Part shown: piece by piece, positions 1 to 8,515 of the stretch | Layout of the letters: every line of letters starts with the position of its first letter | How positions within the stretch are numbered: the stretch's first letter is position 1 | NCBI GenBank assembly: GCA_944321925.1 | Contig: CALUND010000002.1 | Span: 1 to 64,000 of the forward strand | Direction of reading: 5' to 3' | Source of the DNA: an uncultured Rikenellaceae bacterium | GTDB taxonomy: Bacteria; Bacteroidota; Bacteroidia; Bacteroidales; Rikenellaceae | DNA length: 64,000 nucleotides | The notes under the pieces: generated by a model | The model's database searches: none | Seen by the model: the letters and a program-made list of their open reading frames with translations, nothing else | Told to the model about the DNA's origin: nothing | Translations under genes and position numbers: made by a program

Positions 1-73
1 ACCGGCGGGCGTCGTTGTTGCCAAGCATGATATTCAAACCCACTGCGGTAGCCTGCATTCCTCCTATAAGCAT
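1..73 (-). CDS. Partial unknown ORF running off the left edge
   Basis: A minus-strand reading frame starts with ATG at 73 (or 58) and runs off the window edge. The 24 visible residues begin MLIGGMQATAVGLNIMLGNN and suggest no family. It sits about 110 bp downstream of the excisionase-like gene in the same orientation, so it would be the next gene of the mobile element. Too little is visible to be sure it is a gene. Confidence 0.25.
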   Translation of the reverse strand, partial: MLIGGMQATAVGLNIMLGNNDARR

Positions 74-185
74 TTTGAGAGCTATTGCCTTGCGTTTTTT
101 CAAGCTATCGGCTTGGATAAGTTCGGCGTTGTGCTTTTATCTTTGTAGCAGCTATTTGGGGCGGCTACGGCCGCTCTATCTTCTT

Positions 186-497
186 TCATAAAGCAGTTCT
201 CCCGTTAAGCATACGACGAACATCCGACATTTTGTAACGACGCTTGCCACCGATTTCGATAGGCACGAGTAGGCCCCGTTTTGCCCACCGCCACAAGGTC
301 GATTTATCAACATCGAGCAATTCGGCCACCTTTTCTCGGCTGGGATAGGTTTCCGCAGCCTGGTCGGTGACAATTTGCTCCAACTGCTCTTTGGTTTTAG
401 CCACAAGAGCCTCGTTTGCCTCGATCAGGTCTCCAATTTTGACCGAAATAATAGCGTTGGGACAAACCTTTGCTAATTCAATTAAATTCGCTTCCAT
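186..497 (-). CDS. MerR/excisionase-type helix-turn-helix protein
   Basis: A 103-residue DNA-binding protein. The C-terminal half (about residues 53-99) reads as a MerR/HTH_17 helix-turn-helix, with key stretches SREKVAELLDVDKSTLWRWA and then a wing GGKRRYKMSDVRRML. The N-terminal half is probably helical and charged. Such short HTH proteins near a tyrosine recombinase in Bacteroidetes mobile elements usually act as recombination directionality factors or local regulators. That role is inferred from family and position. Start is the ATG at 497. A 211-bp gap with an inverted repeat separates it from the next gene upstream. Confidence 0.75.
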   Translation of the reverse strand: MEANLIELAKVCPNAIISVKIGDLIEANEALVAKTKEQLEQIVTDQAAETYPSREKVAELLDVDKSTLWRWAKRGLLVPIEIGGKRRYKMSDVRRMLNGRTAL

Positions 498-627
498 AAT
501 TTGGTGTTTATGAAGTTCCGCCCTTCTGCAACATTTTACGGGATGCGCTTGTTCGGCGGAGCAAACGAAGCCGTAAATCTTCGTTGCCTATATTGCAAAG
601 GTTAGCAGGGAGTTGTAGGAAAACAAT

Positions 628-659
628 ATGGGACCAACGGATAGTCCCATTGGTCCCAT
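628..659. repeat. 10-bp perfect inverted repeat in the mobile element
   Basis: ATGGGACCAA at 628-637 and its exact complement TTGGTCCCAT at 650-659 flank a 12-nt spacer that itself contains AGTCCCAT, and a further AGTCCCATA lies near 699. The cluster sits between the unknown 361-residue protein and the HTH gene. It could be an operator or recombination-protein binding site for the HTH protein, or a hairpin in the mRNA. No T-tract follows, so it is not an obvious terminator. Confidence 0.55.
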
Positions 660-708
660 TGTAAACCTTCTATAAAACGGAATCTACATTGAAAATAGTC
701 CCATATCG

Positions 709-1794
709 TTATCGGCTATTGATTATACAATCCAATTCTCCCTTATATTCGCAAGTCGCCTTTCTGTTGATTGTTGATGAAGACAATGACAATCCAAATA
801 TATCTTTTATTCGATTTGTGCAATCTTTGGCTTTACTTACTCTACGACCAGTGATTACTTCAACAAAATAAACCAAACTACTTTTACTAATATCGCCTTT
901 TCGCTTTTTCCCTTTCTTTATCCATTCTATTTTGTCATTGTTTGGTGTACCTTGCCCCGTCATGCGATAGTAAAAAGTACCAATAGTCGTCTCCGCCGAA
1001 ACAAACCCTTGCTGCTGCAAAGCCGTTAATATGCGTTGCATCTCTTTATAAGGCTTATTCACAGAAAAATGCCCTTCTGTATCAGCCGGAACAGATAGCG
1101 TTAAAGCAGAATTGTCTGAGATATTTTCTACTATCTTTCGTTCTGCAACAAGCCGCCTTACATATTCCTCAAAAGATATTCTGTGTTTTAGTATAACATT
1201 GATATCCACATCAAAACAGTGGGAAAAATCATCTCTTTTACCAAGTACACGAGGGCCTAATTTTGTCCGTTTGGCTATTTCGCTCACAATCGGATTTTCG
1301 TTCATATCCATCCCACAATCCAGAACATCCAACATTGAATAATCAACTTTGCATGTTCTTAAAAGATAGTCTATTTTGACTGTTTCCAATATGTGCTCAA
1401 CATAATGAGGGAATTGTAACGCTTCATAATGACTTTGCAACTCCGGAGGAACATCTGTTTCATATTCGGGACTTACAGTTTTTTCGTGCGTAATACTATT
1501 ATATGTAATATCTTGAGACAGTCTTACTTTTCGGTCTTTATCATAGGCCAAATCATAAATACACACCGTTTCAACGATCGTATGACAAAGATCATCGAAC
1601 ACATTTATCAACTCTGAAACTTTGCGTTTGCGAAACTCATTATACCCCTCATTCTGAAGCAAATCGTTTAATATACGCAATGCGGTTTTAAAGTCGTAAT
1701 ATTTATACACTCCTTTTGGGGAGGCCTCTGACAACACGATCAGTTCATTATCAATCTGATGAATAAGATCGTCTATTCCTATTTGTTTTGCCAT
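709..1794 (-). CDS. Unknown protein of an integrated mobile element
   Basis: A 361-residue soluble protein that I cannot assign to a family. There is no signal peptide or membrane segment. It is rich in charged residues, and the C-terminal 70 residues are basic and may bind nucleic acid. Its ATG at 1794 lies one base from the end of the integrase gene, so the two are almost certainly cotranscribed. Its codon use and AT content (many AAA, ATA and TTA codons) are clearly more AT-rich than the integrase and the host genes to the right, which suggests separate recent transfer. Proteins of this size between integrase and excisionase genes are common in Bacteroidetes integrative elements, but their function is unknown to me. 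Confidence 0.7.
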   Translation of the reverse strand: MAKQIGIDDLIHQIDNELIVLSEASPKGVYKYYDFKTALRILNDLLQNEGYNEFRKRKVSELINVFDDLCHTIVETVCIYDLAYDKDRKVRLSQDITYNSITHEKTVSPEYETDVPPELQSHYEALQFPHYVEHILETVKIDYLLRTCKVDYSMLDVLDCGMDMNENPIVSEIAKRTKLGPRVLGKRDDFSHCFDVDINVILKHRISFEEYVRRLVAERKIVENISDNSALTLSVPADTEGHFSVNKPYKEMQRILTALQQQGFVSAETTIGTFYYRMTGQGTPNNDKIEWIKKGKKRKGDISKSSLVYFVEVITGRRVSKAKDCTNRIKDIFGLSLSSSTINRKATCEYKGELDCIINSR

Positions 1795-1795
1795 A

Positions 1796-3121
1796 TTACT
1801 CCAGCATTTTAACCAGTTCTGTTTTCATCTCCTCATCAATATCCCGATAGCGGGCGAATGCCCGGCTACCCTCCTTATGGCCGGACAATGCTCCGACCAG
1901 ATTGGGGTCTTTGACCTGCTTGTATAAATTGCCGACAAATGCCCGTCGGGCCAAGTGCGAGGATGCAACCTCCCAAATCTGCCGCTGTTCGGCCTCCCGT
2001 GTTAGCGGATTGAGTATCGTAACCCTACGCTTCAATCCGGCGGCAAGGAATATCCGTTTGATTGCCTTGTTGTATTGCTGCTCCGCCATCAACGGGAACA
2101 ACCCCGGCCCGGGCCAATCGGCGTAGCGGGCCAGTATCTCACGGGCTATTGTGTTGAGGGGAACCCGCACCGTTACCGGGTGACCGTCCTTCGTCTTGCG
2201 AGGGATATACTCGACCGCTCCGCCGATCAGGTTGTCCCGGGTCAACTTGTAGAGGTCGCCCACACGGCAACCAATCAGACATTGAAAAACGAACACATCT
2301 CGTAGCACGACAAGTTGCGGATGACGTGCGAGGTTCGTTCGGTAGATTTTATTCCGTTCGTCAATGGTGATGTAGTAGGGCGTGCCATACACGCACTCCT
2401 CCACGGCATAGTTTCGGAAGGGGTTATTGGTTGTCTTGCCTACGTCATTCGCCCAAATGAAGAACGTGCGCAGTTTGGTGAGAATCCCGTTGATCGTATT
2501 CTGCCCTCTCGGTTGAGGCCGCCGGCTCTCGGGAATCGCCTCGTAGATTTCGGGGTATTGGTCGCAAAAAGTGTGTTCGTTGCGCAAGAACTCCTCTATG
2601 TCCCGCAGCACCAATGGTGTTACCGTATCGAAATCGAGCGTGAAACGGCGGTCCACCGTCCGACGGGCATAAAGTTCGTAACGCCTCAACGCTCGAATCA
2701 CGACTTGAATAGCCCGCACACGCCAGTCGGATAACTTGCGCTTCTCAACAAACTCCTCATAAGCTTCGAAGAAAGTTTGCCGATGCACCTCAGCGACGTA
2801 GCGCTCGGGGTGCAGCCGTTTGTCAATCTCCTGCTCCAGCCATTCGGAGGACAAAATCTCTTTATCGGATACAGCGTTGTATATCTCCAGCATCATATTT
2901 TTGCGGTCGGCCACAGCCTTATTGAAAGAAACCCGCTTTTCCGCATCGTAAAGTACTTTCGCTTTTATCTCCTGCCGGGTCGCATCCCAATCCGAAGGGT
3001 TGACCTCCAACTCCGAGGCGTGAAACAGTTGCACACCCCGTCCGTCCCGCAGGCGAAAGCGGATATTTGCCCGCTCAATCCGTTTTCTCGATACCCGTAT
3101 GAATGCCGTAACCGATGCCAT
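1796..3121 (-). CDS. Site-specific tyrosine recombinase (integrase)
   Basis: A 441-residue phage-type integrase. Residues 1-100 resemble the arm-binding domain of Bacteroidetes integrases, about 105-225 the SAM-like core-binding domain, and 245-435 the catalytic domain. Catalytic residues visible in order are Arg in CLIGCRVGDLY, a His-x-x-Arg motif in SSHLARRAF, His in ALSGHKEG and the nucleophilic Tyr in AFARYRDID. It would excise or integrate the element whose end lies in this window. It heads an operon with the unknown 361-residue protein and points into the element, so the attachment site is expected just to its right (about 3.13-3.36 kb). Start is the ATG at 3121. Confidence 0.92.
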   Translation of the reverse strand: MASVTAFIRVSRKRIERANIRFRLRDGRGVQLFHASELEVNPSDWDATRQEIKAKVLYDAEKRVSFNKAVADRKNMMLEIYNAVSDKEILSSEWLEQEIDKRLHPERYVAEVHRQTFFEAYEEFVEKRKLSDWRVRAIQVVIRALRRYELYARRTVDRRFTLDFDTVTPLVLRDIEEFLRNEHTFCDQYPEIYEAIPESRRPQPRGQNTINGILTKLRTFFIWANDVGKTTNNPFRNYAVEECVYGTPYYITIDERNKIYRTNLARHPQLVVLRDVFVFQCLIGCRVGDLYKLTRDNLIGGAVEYIPRKTKDGHPVTVRVPLNTIAREILARYADWPGPGLFPLMAEQQYNKAIKRIFLAAGLKRRVTILNPLTREAEQRQIWEVASSHLARRAFVGNLYKQVKDPNLVGALSGHKEGSRAFARYRDIDEEMKTELVKMLE

Positions 3122-3216
3122 ATCTCCGAACTGCTAATCCGTGGTGCAAATCCAAAAAGTTGCACCACATTTGCACCACATAATAAAATTATATGCAATA
3201 ATACGCAATTCCGTAG

Positions 3217-3244
3217 ACAAATACAAATTATTGATTATATTTGT
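3217..3244. repeat. Inverted repeat next to the integrase, possible att or binding site
   Basis: ACAAATA (3217-3223) and TATTTGT (3238-3244) are exact complements around an AT-rich 14-nt centre, about 100 bp upstream of the integrase start. Tyrosine recombinases bind such imperfect palindromes at their core sites, so this is a candidate half of the attachment site. The evidence is only position and symmetry. Confidence 0.3.
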
Positions 3245-3324
3245 TTTATATCGATAAAGATCCTATTTTCAACAACTTGCGAGTACTCTCAAAATTGCAT
3301 ATTTCAAATACTGTCCTGGGCACT

Positions 3325-3360
3325 GAAAACCCCGTTGAACGCAAGTTCGACGGGGTTTTC
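3325..3360 (+). terminator. Terminator-like hairpin left of the GNAT gene
   Basis: GAAAACCCCGTTGAAC at 3325-3340 pairs with GTTCGACGGGGTTTTC at 3345-3360 (16 bp, one G-U wobble, GCAA loop), and a TTTTC-TGTTT tract is present on the plus strand. No coding gene ends just before it on the plus strand. It may end a short non-coding transcript, or be the surviving end of a host unit interrupted by the element. Confidence 0.65.
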
Positions 3361-3566
3361 TGTTTCATCGGCACTGACCTCGAAACACCAACCATTCTCT
3401 TCGTTCCATCGAACATCGTCTTTCCCCGTCGAAACAGCCCCCAATAGTGAAGTACCGAAATCCGTATCTCACCCTCTCTATCCCCAAAGCGCATGGCTGC
3501 AAAATCGGAAAATCGTCCGAAAACCGATAAACCCACTGCAATAGCTGTGAAAATCGACACTTATAG

Positions 3567-3597
3567 TTGAATTTCCGAATGTAATTTTATAAATTTG
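3567..3597 (+). promoter_or_regulatory. Bacteroidetes-type promoter of the GNAT gene
   Basis: TTG at 3567-3569, a 20-nt spacer and TAAATTTG at 3590-3597 match the Bacteroidetes sigma-ABfr consensus. Transcription would start near 3604, giving a leader of only about 14 nt before the ATG at 3618. Confidence 0.7.
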
Positions 3598-3617
3598 ACA
3601 AATTAAATTTCACCAAT

Positions 3618-4088
3618 ATGAAAATTCGCAAAGCCCAGGAAAAGGATATCGAGAGAATAAACGAGCTATTGTACCAAGTCTGCATGATTCATCACCAGGG
3701 ACGTCCCGACCTCTTCAGAGCGGGCGCGAGAAAGTATTCCGAACAACAACTGATCGACATCCTGCACGATGAAAAAACACCGGTTTTCGCCGCTGTCGAC
3801 GACAACGACACCCTCATGGGATATGCCTTCTGCATATTCAAGGAGACCAAAGGCGACAACATCCTGACCGACATTAAATCGCTCTACATCGACGACCTTT
3901 GCGTGGATGAAAAGTTCCGAGGCAAGGGTGTGGGCAAAGCACTGTATCAGGCCGTCAAAAAATTAGCCAGGGAGAACGGATGCTACAACCTTACGCTGAA
4001 TGTATGGAGCCGCAATACATCGGCCCACGAATTCTACCTGCGTTGTGGATTCACCCCACAAAAGACAATGATGGAAGAAAAACTGTAG
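3618..4088 (+). CDS. GNAT-family N-acetyltransferase
   Basis: A 156-residue soluble acetyltransferase. The N-terminal MKIRKAQEKDIERINELL is the usual first strand and helix of the GNAT fold. The acetyl-CoA binding motif A is RGKGVGKALYQAVKKLA (about residues 100-116), followed by NLTLNVWSRNTSAHEFYLRCGF near the C-terminus. The full fold is present and the length is typical of the family. The acceptor substrate cannot be predicted. The gene has its own clear promoter and is followed 28 bp later by the hydrolase gene, so the two may share a transcript. Confidence 0.9.
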   Translation: MKIRKAQEKDIERINELLYQVCMIHHQGRPDLFRAGARKYSEQQLIDILHDEKTPVFAAVDDNDTLMGYAFCIFKETKGDNILTDIKSLYIDDLCVDEKFRGKGVGKALYQAVKKLARENGCYNLTLNVWSRNTSAHEFYLRCGFTPQKTMMEEKL

Positions 4089-4116
4089 GCCTGATAGGGC
4101 TAAAGTTTGAAAAAAC

Positions 4117-4881
4117 ATGAGAATCACCCTGCTGCAAAGAGATATCGTGTGGGCCGATCCGGAGGCCAACATGCGCGCAAACGAGTGTCTGTTTTCAGAC
4201 AACGAAAGCACTGACCTCTATATCTTCCCCGAGATGTTCTCTACGGGATTCTGCACGAAACCGCAAAATATCGCAGAGCCGGCCCCTCCCAGAACTCTCG
4301 AATGGATGAAGGAGAAGGCCGTCCAATACCGTTGTGCCGTTGCCGGCAGCATCGCCGTGATGGAGGAGGGCAGATATTTCAACCGATTCTATTTCGTCTT
4401 CCCGGACCGACAGGTCGTGCAGTACGACAAAAAACACCTCTTTACGTTCGGAGGGGAACATCTGACCTTCACTCCGGGTCAGGAACGGGTCGTGATTCCG
4501 TACAACGGTGTGAGAATTCTGCCTCAAATATGCTACGACCTGCGTTTCCCGGTGTGGTCGAGAAACCGGGGCGATTACGACCTGCTGATCTACGTGGCCA
4601 GCTGGCCCAAACCACGGACGAATGCCTGGAAGCAGCTGTTGCGGGCACGGGCCATCGAGAATCAGTGTTACGTTGCTGCGGTGAACCGATGTGGAAGCGA
4701 TCCCGATAACGAATACGAAGGCGGCACGGTCGTCCTCGATCCGTATGGCAATGTCGTGGCGGAGTGTCCCGACGGCATCGAAAGTCGGATTAGCGCGGAA
4801 ATCGATATGGAAAAATTAAAGGAGATCCGAAAAAATTTCCCGGTTCTCGATGATGCCGATCCCTTCTTCGTGACAAAGTGA
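4117..4881 (+). CDS. Carbon-nitrogen hydrolase, omega-amidase (YafV/Nit2) type
   Basis: A 254-residue nitrilase-superfamily amidase. The Glu-Lys-Cys triad is visible: Glu in FPEMFSTGF (about residue 42), Lys in YDKKHLF (about 109) and Cys in QICYDLRFPVW (about 142). Family members of this size hydrolyse the omega-amide of alpha-keto acids such as 2-oxoglutaramate, which are left after glutamine or asparagine transamination. That would fit the aminotransferase-containing operon that follows 46 bp downstream, but the link is inferred. No signal peptide, so cytoplasmic. Confidence 0.88.
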   Translation: MRITLLQRDIVWADPEANMRANECLFSDNESTDLYIFPEMFSTGFCTKPQNIAEPAPPRTLEWMKEKAVQYRCAVAGSIAVMEEGRYFNRFYFVFPDRQVVQYDKKHLFTFGGEHLTFTPGQERVVIPYNGVRILPQICYDLRFPVWSRNRGDYDLLIYVASWPKPRTNAWKQLLRARAIENQCYVAAVNRCGSDPDNEYEGGTVVLDPYGNVVAECPDGIESRISAEIDMEKLKEIRKNFPVLDDADPFFVTK

Positions 4882-4927
4882 TGAACCGAACCCGAAACCG
4901 ACAAAAGATATCGACTCACTCAAAAAT

Positions 4928-6544
4928 ATGACAAAGATTAAATTATTACTGGGCGACGAGGCCATTGCAGAAGGAGCACTGCAGGCGGGAATAAAGGGTG
5001 TATATGCCTATCCCGGCACGCCGAGCACCGAAATAACCGAGTACATACAGCACGCCATACTCTCCGAAGAGAATGACATCCACTGCACGTGGAGCTCCAA
5101 CGAAAAAACAGCGATGGAGGCGGCCTTGGGAATGTCCTATGCCGGTTGCAGAAGCATGGTTTGCATGAAGCACGTCGGCATGAATGTCGCTGCAGACGCC
5201 TTCGTCAATGCCGCCATGACCGGGGCGAACGGAGGTCTGGTCGTCGTAGCCGCAGATGACCCGTCGATGCACTCGTCGCAGAATGAACAGGACTCCCGAT
5301 TTTACGGAAAATTCGCGATGATCCCGATACTCGAACCATCTACTCAGCAAGAGGCCTATGAAATGGTTCAATACGCCTTCGCGCTATCCGAACAGGAGTG
5401 CCTTCCGGTGCTGTTGCGGATAACGACCCGACTGGCTCACTCCAGAGCAGCCGTAAGGATTCGGACCGAAAAACCTGAAATTGCCCGAAAAGCGGTTGCC
5501 GACAATCCTTCATCCTGGGTCCTGCTTCCGGCAAATGCGAAAAAGAAAAACAACGCACTGACCGCCAAACAGTCCCATTTGGAACAACTGGCCGGTGAAA
5601 CCGCCTTTTTCAAAATCCTGTGGGCGGAACAGAGCAATGGCAAAGGGATCATCACATGCGGAACGGGGTACAATTACGTGATGGAAAACAGAGCCCTGCA
5701 GGCCGGCTACCATCTGATGAAAATCTCGCAATATCCCCTCCCTGCAGAAAAAGTAAAGGAGTTCGCGAAGGCCTGCAAAGAGATACTGATCGTTGAAGAC
5801 GGGCAACCCTTCCTGGAGGAACAGGTCCGGGCCATCGTCGGAGGAGACTACAAGGTACTGGGCCGACTAACCGGCGATCTGCCGAGAACCGGAGAACTGA
5901 ATCCGGATCATGTCGCCGCAGCTTTGGGCCTGAGGACGACTCCGACATTCAAAATCCCGGAAGGCATTGTTCCGAGACCGCCCGCCCTGTGCCAGGGGTG
6001 CGGACACCGCGACGTATACATCGCCCTCAACAAGGTGCTCGCAGATTATCCCGGAGCGAAAGTATTTGCCGACATCGGATGTTATACCCTCGGCGCACTG
6101 CCTCCGTTCTGTGCGATAGACACCTGCGTGGACATGGGCGCCTCCATCACGATGGCCAAAGGAGCTGCCGACGCCGGTCTCTATCCGGCCGTCGCGGTAA
6201 TCGGCGATTCCACATTCACCCACAGCGGAATGACCGGACTGCTCGATGCCGTAAACGATAAATCCAACATCACCGTCGTGATCTCCGACAATCTGACGAC
6301 TGCCATGACCGGCGGTCAGGATTCCGCAGGCACCAACAAATTCGAAGCGATATGTATCGCCCTCGGCGTCGACAAAGCCCATGTAAGAGTCGTCGTTCCC
6401 CTGCCTAAAAACATGGACGAGATCACGAAAATGATCAAAGAGGAACTGGAATACAACGGAGTGTCCGTGATCATCCCCCGTCGGGAATGCATGCAGACCC
6501 TCGCAAGAAAAAAACGTGCAGCAATGTCGAACCGCAATCAGTAG
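4928..6544 (+). CDS. iorA: Indolepyruvate:ferredoxin oxidoreductase, alpha subunit
   Basis: A 538-residue thiamine-diphosphate enzyme subunit. It oxidatively decarboxylates aryl-pyruvates (from Trp, Phe, Tyr) to aryl-acetyl-CoA, passing electrons to ferredoxin. The N-terminal half is the pyrimidine-binding domain (AYPGTPSTEITEY near residue 30). The C-terminal half is the pyrophosphate-binding domain, with ALCQGCGHRDVYIAL near 353 and the Mg-ThDP motif around IGDSTFTHSGMT near 425. The archaeal type continues into a cysteine-rich 2x[4Fe-4S] ferredoxin domain; this protein ends soon after REC-MQTLARKKR and has no such domain, as I recall for other Bacteroidales. It lies 8 bp upstream of iorB. 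Confidence 0.93.
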   Translation: MTKIKLLLGDEAIAEGALQAGIKGVYAYPGTPSTEITEYIQHAILSEENDIHCTWSSNEKTAMEAALGMSYAGCRSMVCMKHVGMNVAADAFVNAAMTGANGGLVVVAADDPSMHSSQNEQDSRFYGKFAMIPILEPSTQQEAYEMVQYAFALSEQECLPVLLRITTRLAHSRAAVRIRTEKPEIARKAVADNPSSWVLLPANAKKKNNALTAKQSHLEQLAGETAFFKILWAEQSNGKGIITCGTGYNYVMENRALQAGYHLMKISQYPLPAEKVKEFAKACKEILIVEDGQPFLEEQVRAIVGGDYKVLGRLTGDLPRTGELNPDHVAAALGLRTTPTFKIPEGIVPRPPALCQGCGHRDVYIALNKVLADYPGAKVFADIGCYTLGALPPFCAIDTCVDMGASITMAKGAADAGLYPAVAVIGDSTFTHSGMTGLLDAVNDKSNITVVISDNLTTAMTGGQDSAGTNKFEAICIALGVDKAHVRVVVPLPKNMDEITKMIKEELEYNGVSVIIPRRECMQTLARKKRAAMSNRNQ

Positions 6545-6552
6545 CTCGTAAA

Positions 6553-7128
6553 ATGAAAAAAGATATTATTCTGTCAGGCGTGGGAGGACAGGGAATCCTC
6601 TCCATAGCGACCATCATCGGAGATGCCGCCACAAAAGCCGGACTGAACCTGAAACAGGCCGAAGTGCACGGCATGAGCCAGCGCGGAGGTGAGGTCGAAT
6701 CGGGGTTGAGGTTATCCGATACCGAAATCTATTCGGATCTGGTCCCCCTCGGGTCGGCCGACCTCATTCTGTCGATGGAGCCAATGGAGGCGCTCCGTTA
6801 TCTGCCCTTCCTCCACGAAGGCGGTTATGTGATCACCTCCTCTTCCCCCTTCAAAAATATCGCTTCCTATCCCGAGGAGAAGGTTCAGGCCGCCCTCGCG
6901 GAACTCAGCAATGTCATTACAATCGATCTCGATAAAATTACCCAGGAAAACTCGATGCCCAAATCGGCCAACGTCGTATTGCTCGGTGTGGCCGCCGGAT
7001 TCATAGGAATCCTGACTCCCGAGCAACTGAAGGAGAGCATCCGGAACATCTTTGCATCGAAAGGCGAGAAGATTGTCGAAATGAATCTGAAAGCGTTTGA
7101 AATCGGACAGCAATATGGCAGAAGATAA
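6553..7128 (+). CDS. iorB: Indolepyruvate:ferredoxin oxidoreductase, beta subunit
   Basis: A 191-residue gamma-domain subunit of the 2-oxoacid:ferredoxin oxidoreductase, partner of IorA. It opens with DIILSGVGGQGILSIATIIG and carries EVHGMSQRGGEVESGLRL, both hallmarks of the family. Start is the ATG at 6553; a longer in-frame extension upstream overlaps iorA and is not needed. The end of the gene overlaps the ATG of the aminotransferase, so the proteins are probably made by coupled translation. Both subunits lack an obvious [4Fe-4S] ferredoxin domain, so electron exit must use another domain or protein. Confidence 0.93.
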   Translation: MKKDIILSGVGGQGILSIATIIGDAATKAGLNLKQAEVHGMSQRGGEVESGLRLSDTEIYSDLVPLGSADLILSMEPMEALRYLPFLHEGGYVITSSSPFKNIASYPEEKVQAALAELSNVITIDLDKITQENSMPKSANVVLLGVAAGFIGILTPEQLKESIRNIFASKGEKIVEMNLKAFEIGQQYGRR

Positions 7129-8443
7129 TAAGGTGTTCTCGAAAGAACTGGTAGCCGAGATCGTCGACCGACTCCACATTGCGGACCTCGAAAATGCCAC
7201 CATCGGAGAGGTGCTGCTCGTCGCATCGGCGCTGGAAGAGAAGACCGGTATCCCGTTCATCCGGATGGATCAGGGCTCTCCGGGTCTTCCGCCCAATCGG
7301 ATCGGCATCGAGGCCGAAAAAGCTGCGTTGGATAGCGGCATCGTGTCGCAATACCCCGCTGCTGCCGGCGTGACCGAACTAAAAGAAGCGGCCTCACAAT
7401 TTGTCAAGGCTTTTCTCGATATCGATATCAGCGCCAGAGCGTGTATTCCGACAACCGGCGGAGTGGCCGCTTCGTTCGCCTCGTTTATCGCCAGTACGCA
7501 ACGAATCGAGGGTAAGAACAAAGTACTCTTCATCGATCCCGGATTTCCGATCCAAAAATCGCAATTGAAAATCTTAGGTATCGACTGGCTCTCTTTCGAC
7601 ATCCACGACTTCAGAGGCGATAAACTGCGTAAAAAACTGGAATCTTTCATGTGTTCGGGCGAGATTGCCGCCATCGTATATTCGAACCCCAACAATCCGG
7701 CGTGGATCTGTCTCGAAGATTCCGAGTTGAAAATCATCGGCGAACTCGCAGACAAGTACGACGCCGTCGTCATGGAGGACATGGCCTACTTCTGCATGGA
7801 TTTCCGAAAAAATCTGGGAAAGCCCTTCGAACCACCCTATCCCCCGACAGTCGCAAGGTATACGGGCAACTACATCCTGATGCTCTCCTCTTCCAAGATC
7901 TTCAGCTATGCCGGTCAGCGAATGGCGCTCGCCTGCATCTCGGATACCCTTTTCGACAAACATTACGACAAGTTGGCAATCCGTTACGGCGATTCCGGTA
8001 TCTTCGGGCAGACCTTTATCGCCTCCATCCTCTACATGATAACGAGCGGATGTACGACCTCGACCCAGTTTGCCTATGCCGAAATGCTGAAAGCAGCCTG
8101 CGAAGGTCGAATCGATTTCGTCGCCGATACGAGAATCTACGCCGAGCGGGCCGAAAAAATGAAGCGAATTTTCCTGGATAACGGATTCCGCATCGTCTAT
8201 GACTACGATGTCTGCCAAAAGGTGGGCGACGGCTTCTTTTTTACCCTCGGCTATGGGCACATGAGCGGCGGAGAACTGCTCAAGGAGTTGCTCTATTATG
8301 GGGTCAGCAGCATCAGTCTCGGCACGACCGGCAGCGAACAGGGAGGCATAAGAGCCTGCACGTCGAGAATGCGTGAAGAGCTCTTCCCCGTGCTCCGACA
8401 ACGAATGGAGTGGTTCAGAAAGGATCACCCGACAGACGATTGA
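7115..8443 (+). CDS. Fold-type I PLP-dependent aminotransferase
   Basis: A 442-residue class I/II aminotransferase. Visible motifs are the Asn loop YSNPNNPAW, the Asp motif VVMEDMAYF and the PLP-binding Lys in LSSSKIFSYAGQRM. Overlap with the end of iorB and its place before paaK point to the first step of aromatic amino acid breakdown (Trp, Tyr or Phe to the aryl-pyruvate that IorAB uses). This specificity is inferred from the operon. I chose the ATG at 7115 (MAEDNKV); a TTG six codons upstream is in frame but less likely. Confidence 0.9.
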   Translation: MAEDNKVFSKELVAEIVDRLHIADLENATIGEVLLVASALEEKTGIPFIRMDQGSPGLPPNRIGIEAEKAALDSGIVSQYPAAAGVTELKEAASQFVKAFLDIDISARACIPTTGGVAASFASFIASTQRIEGKNKVLFIDPGFPIQKSQLKILGIDWLSFDIHDFRGDKLRKKLESFMCSGEIAAIVYSNPNNPAWICLEDSELKIIGELADKYDAVVMEDMAYFCMDFRKNLGKPFEPPYPPTVARYTGNYILMLSSSKIFSYAGQRMALACISDTLFDKHYDKLAIRYGDSGIFGQTFIASILYMITSGCTTSTQFAYAEMLKAACEGRIDFVADTRIYAERAEKMKRIFLDNGFRIVYDYDVCQKVGDGFFFTLGYGHMSGGELLKELLYYGVSSISLGTTGSEQGGIRACTSRMREELFPVLRQRMEWFRKDHPTDD

Positions 8444-8515
8444 TCGATCGTGCTCATCATCCGAAACAACGAAACAATCCGACTTAAAACGAATTCAAAC
8501 TTTTCAAAACGCTCA

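Larger units (their letters stand above)
3122..3617. other. Intergenic boundary of the mobile element
   Basis: No convincing gene in 496 bp. The left part (about 3180-3300) is AT-rich and should contain the integrase promoter and the attachment site. It holds a 7-bp inverted repeat, a promoter-like TATATTTG box (3236-3243) and, at 3325-3360, a strong terminator-like hairpin. The right part carries the promoter of the GNAT gene. No direct repeat can be assigned as the att core because the other end of the element is outside the window. Confidence 0.6.

Noticed and set aside
3325..3360. The hairpin read as the T-arm of a tRNA, as an integrase target
   Set aside because: The stem is much too long and no anticodon arm or acceptor stem can be fitted around it.
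3246..3560. A 104-codon minus-strand frame in the gap beside the integrase
   Set aside because: Composition is not coding-like, it runs across the terminator hairpin, and the GNAT promoter lies within 10 bp of it on the other strand.
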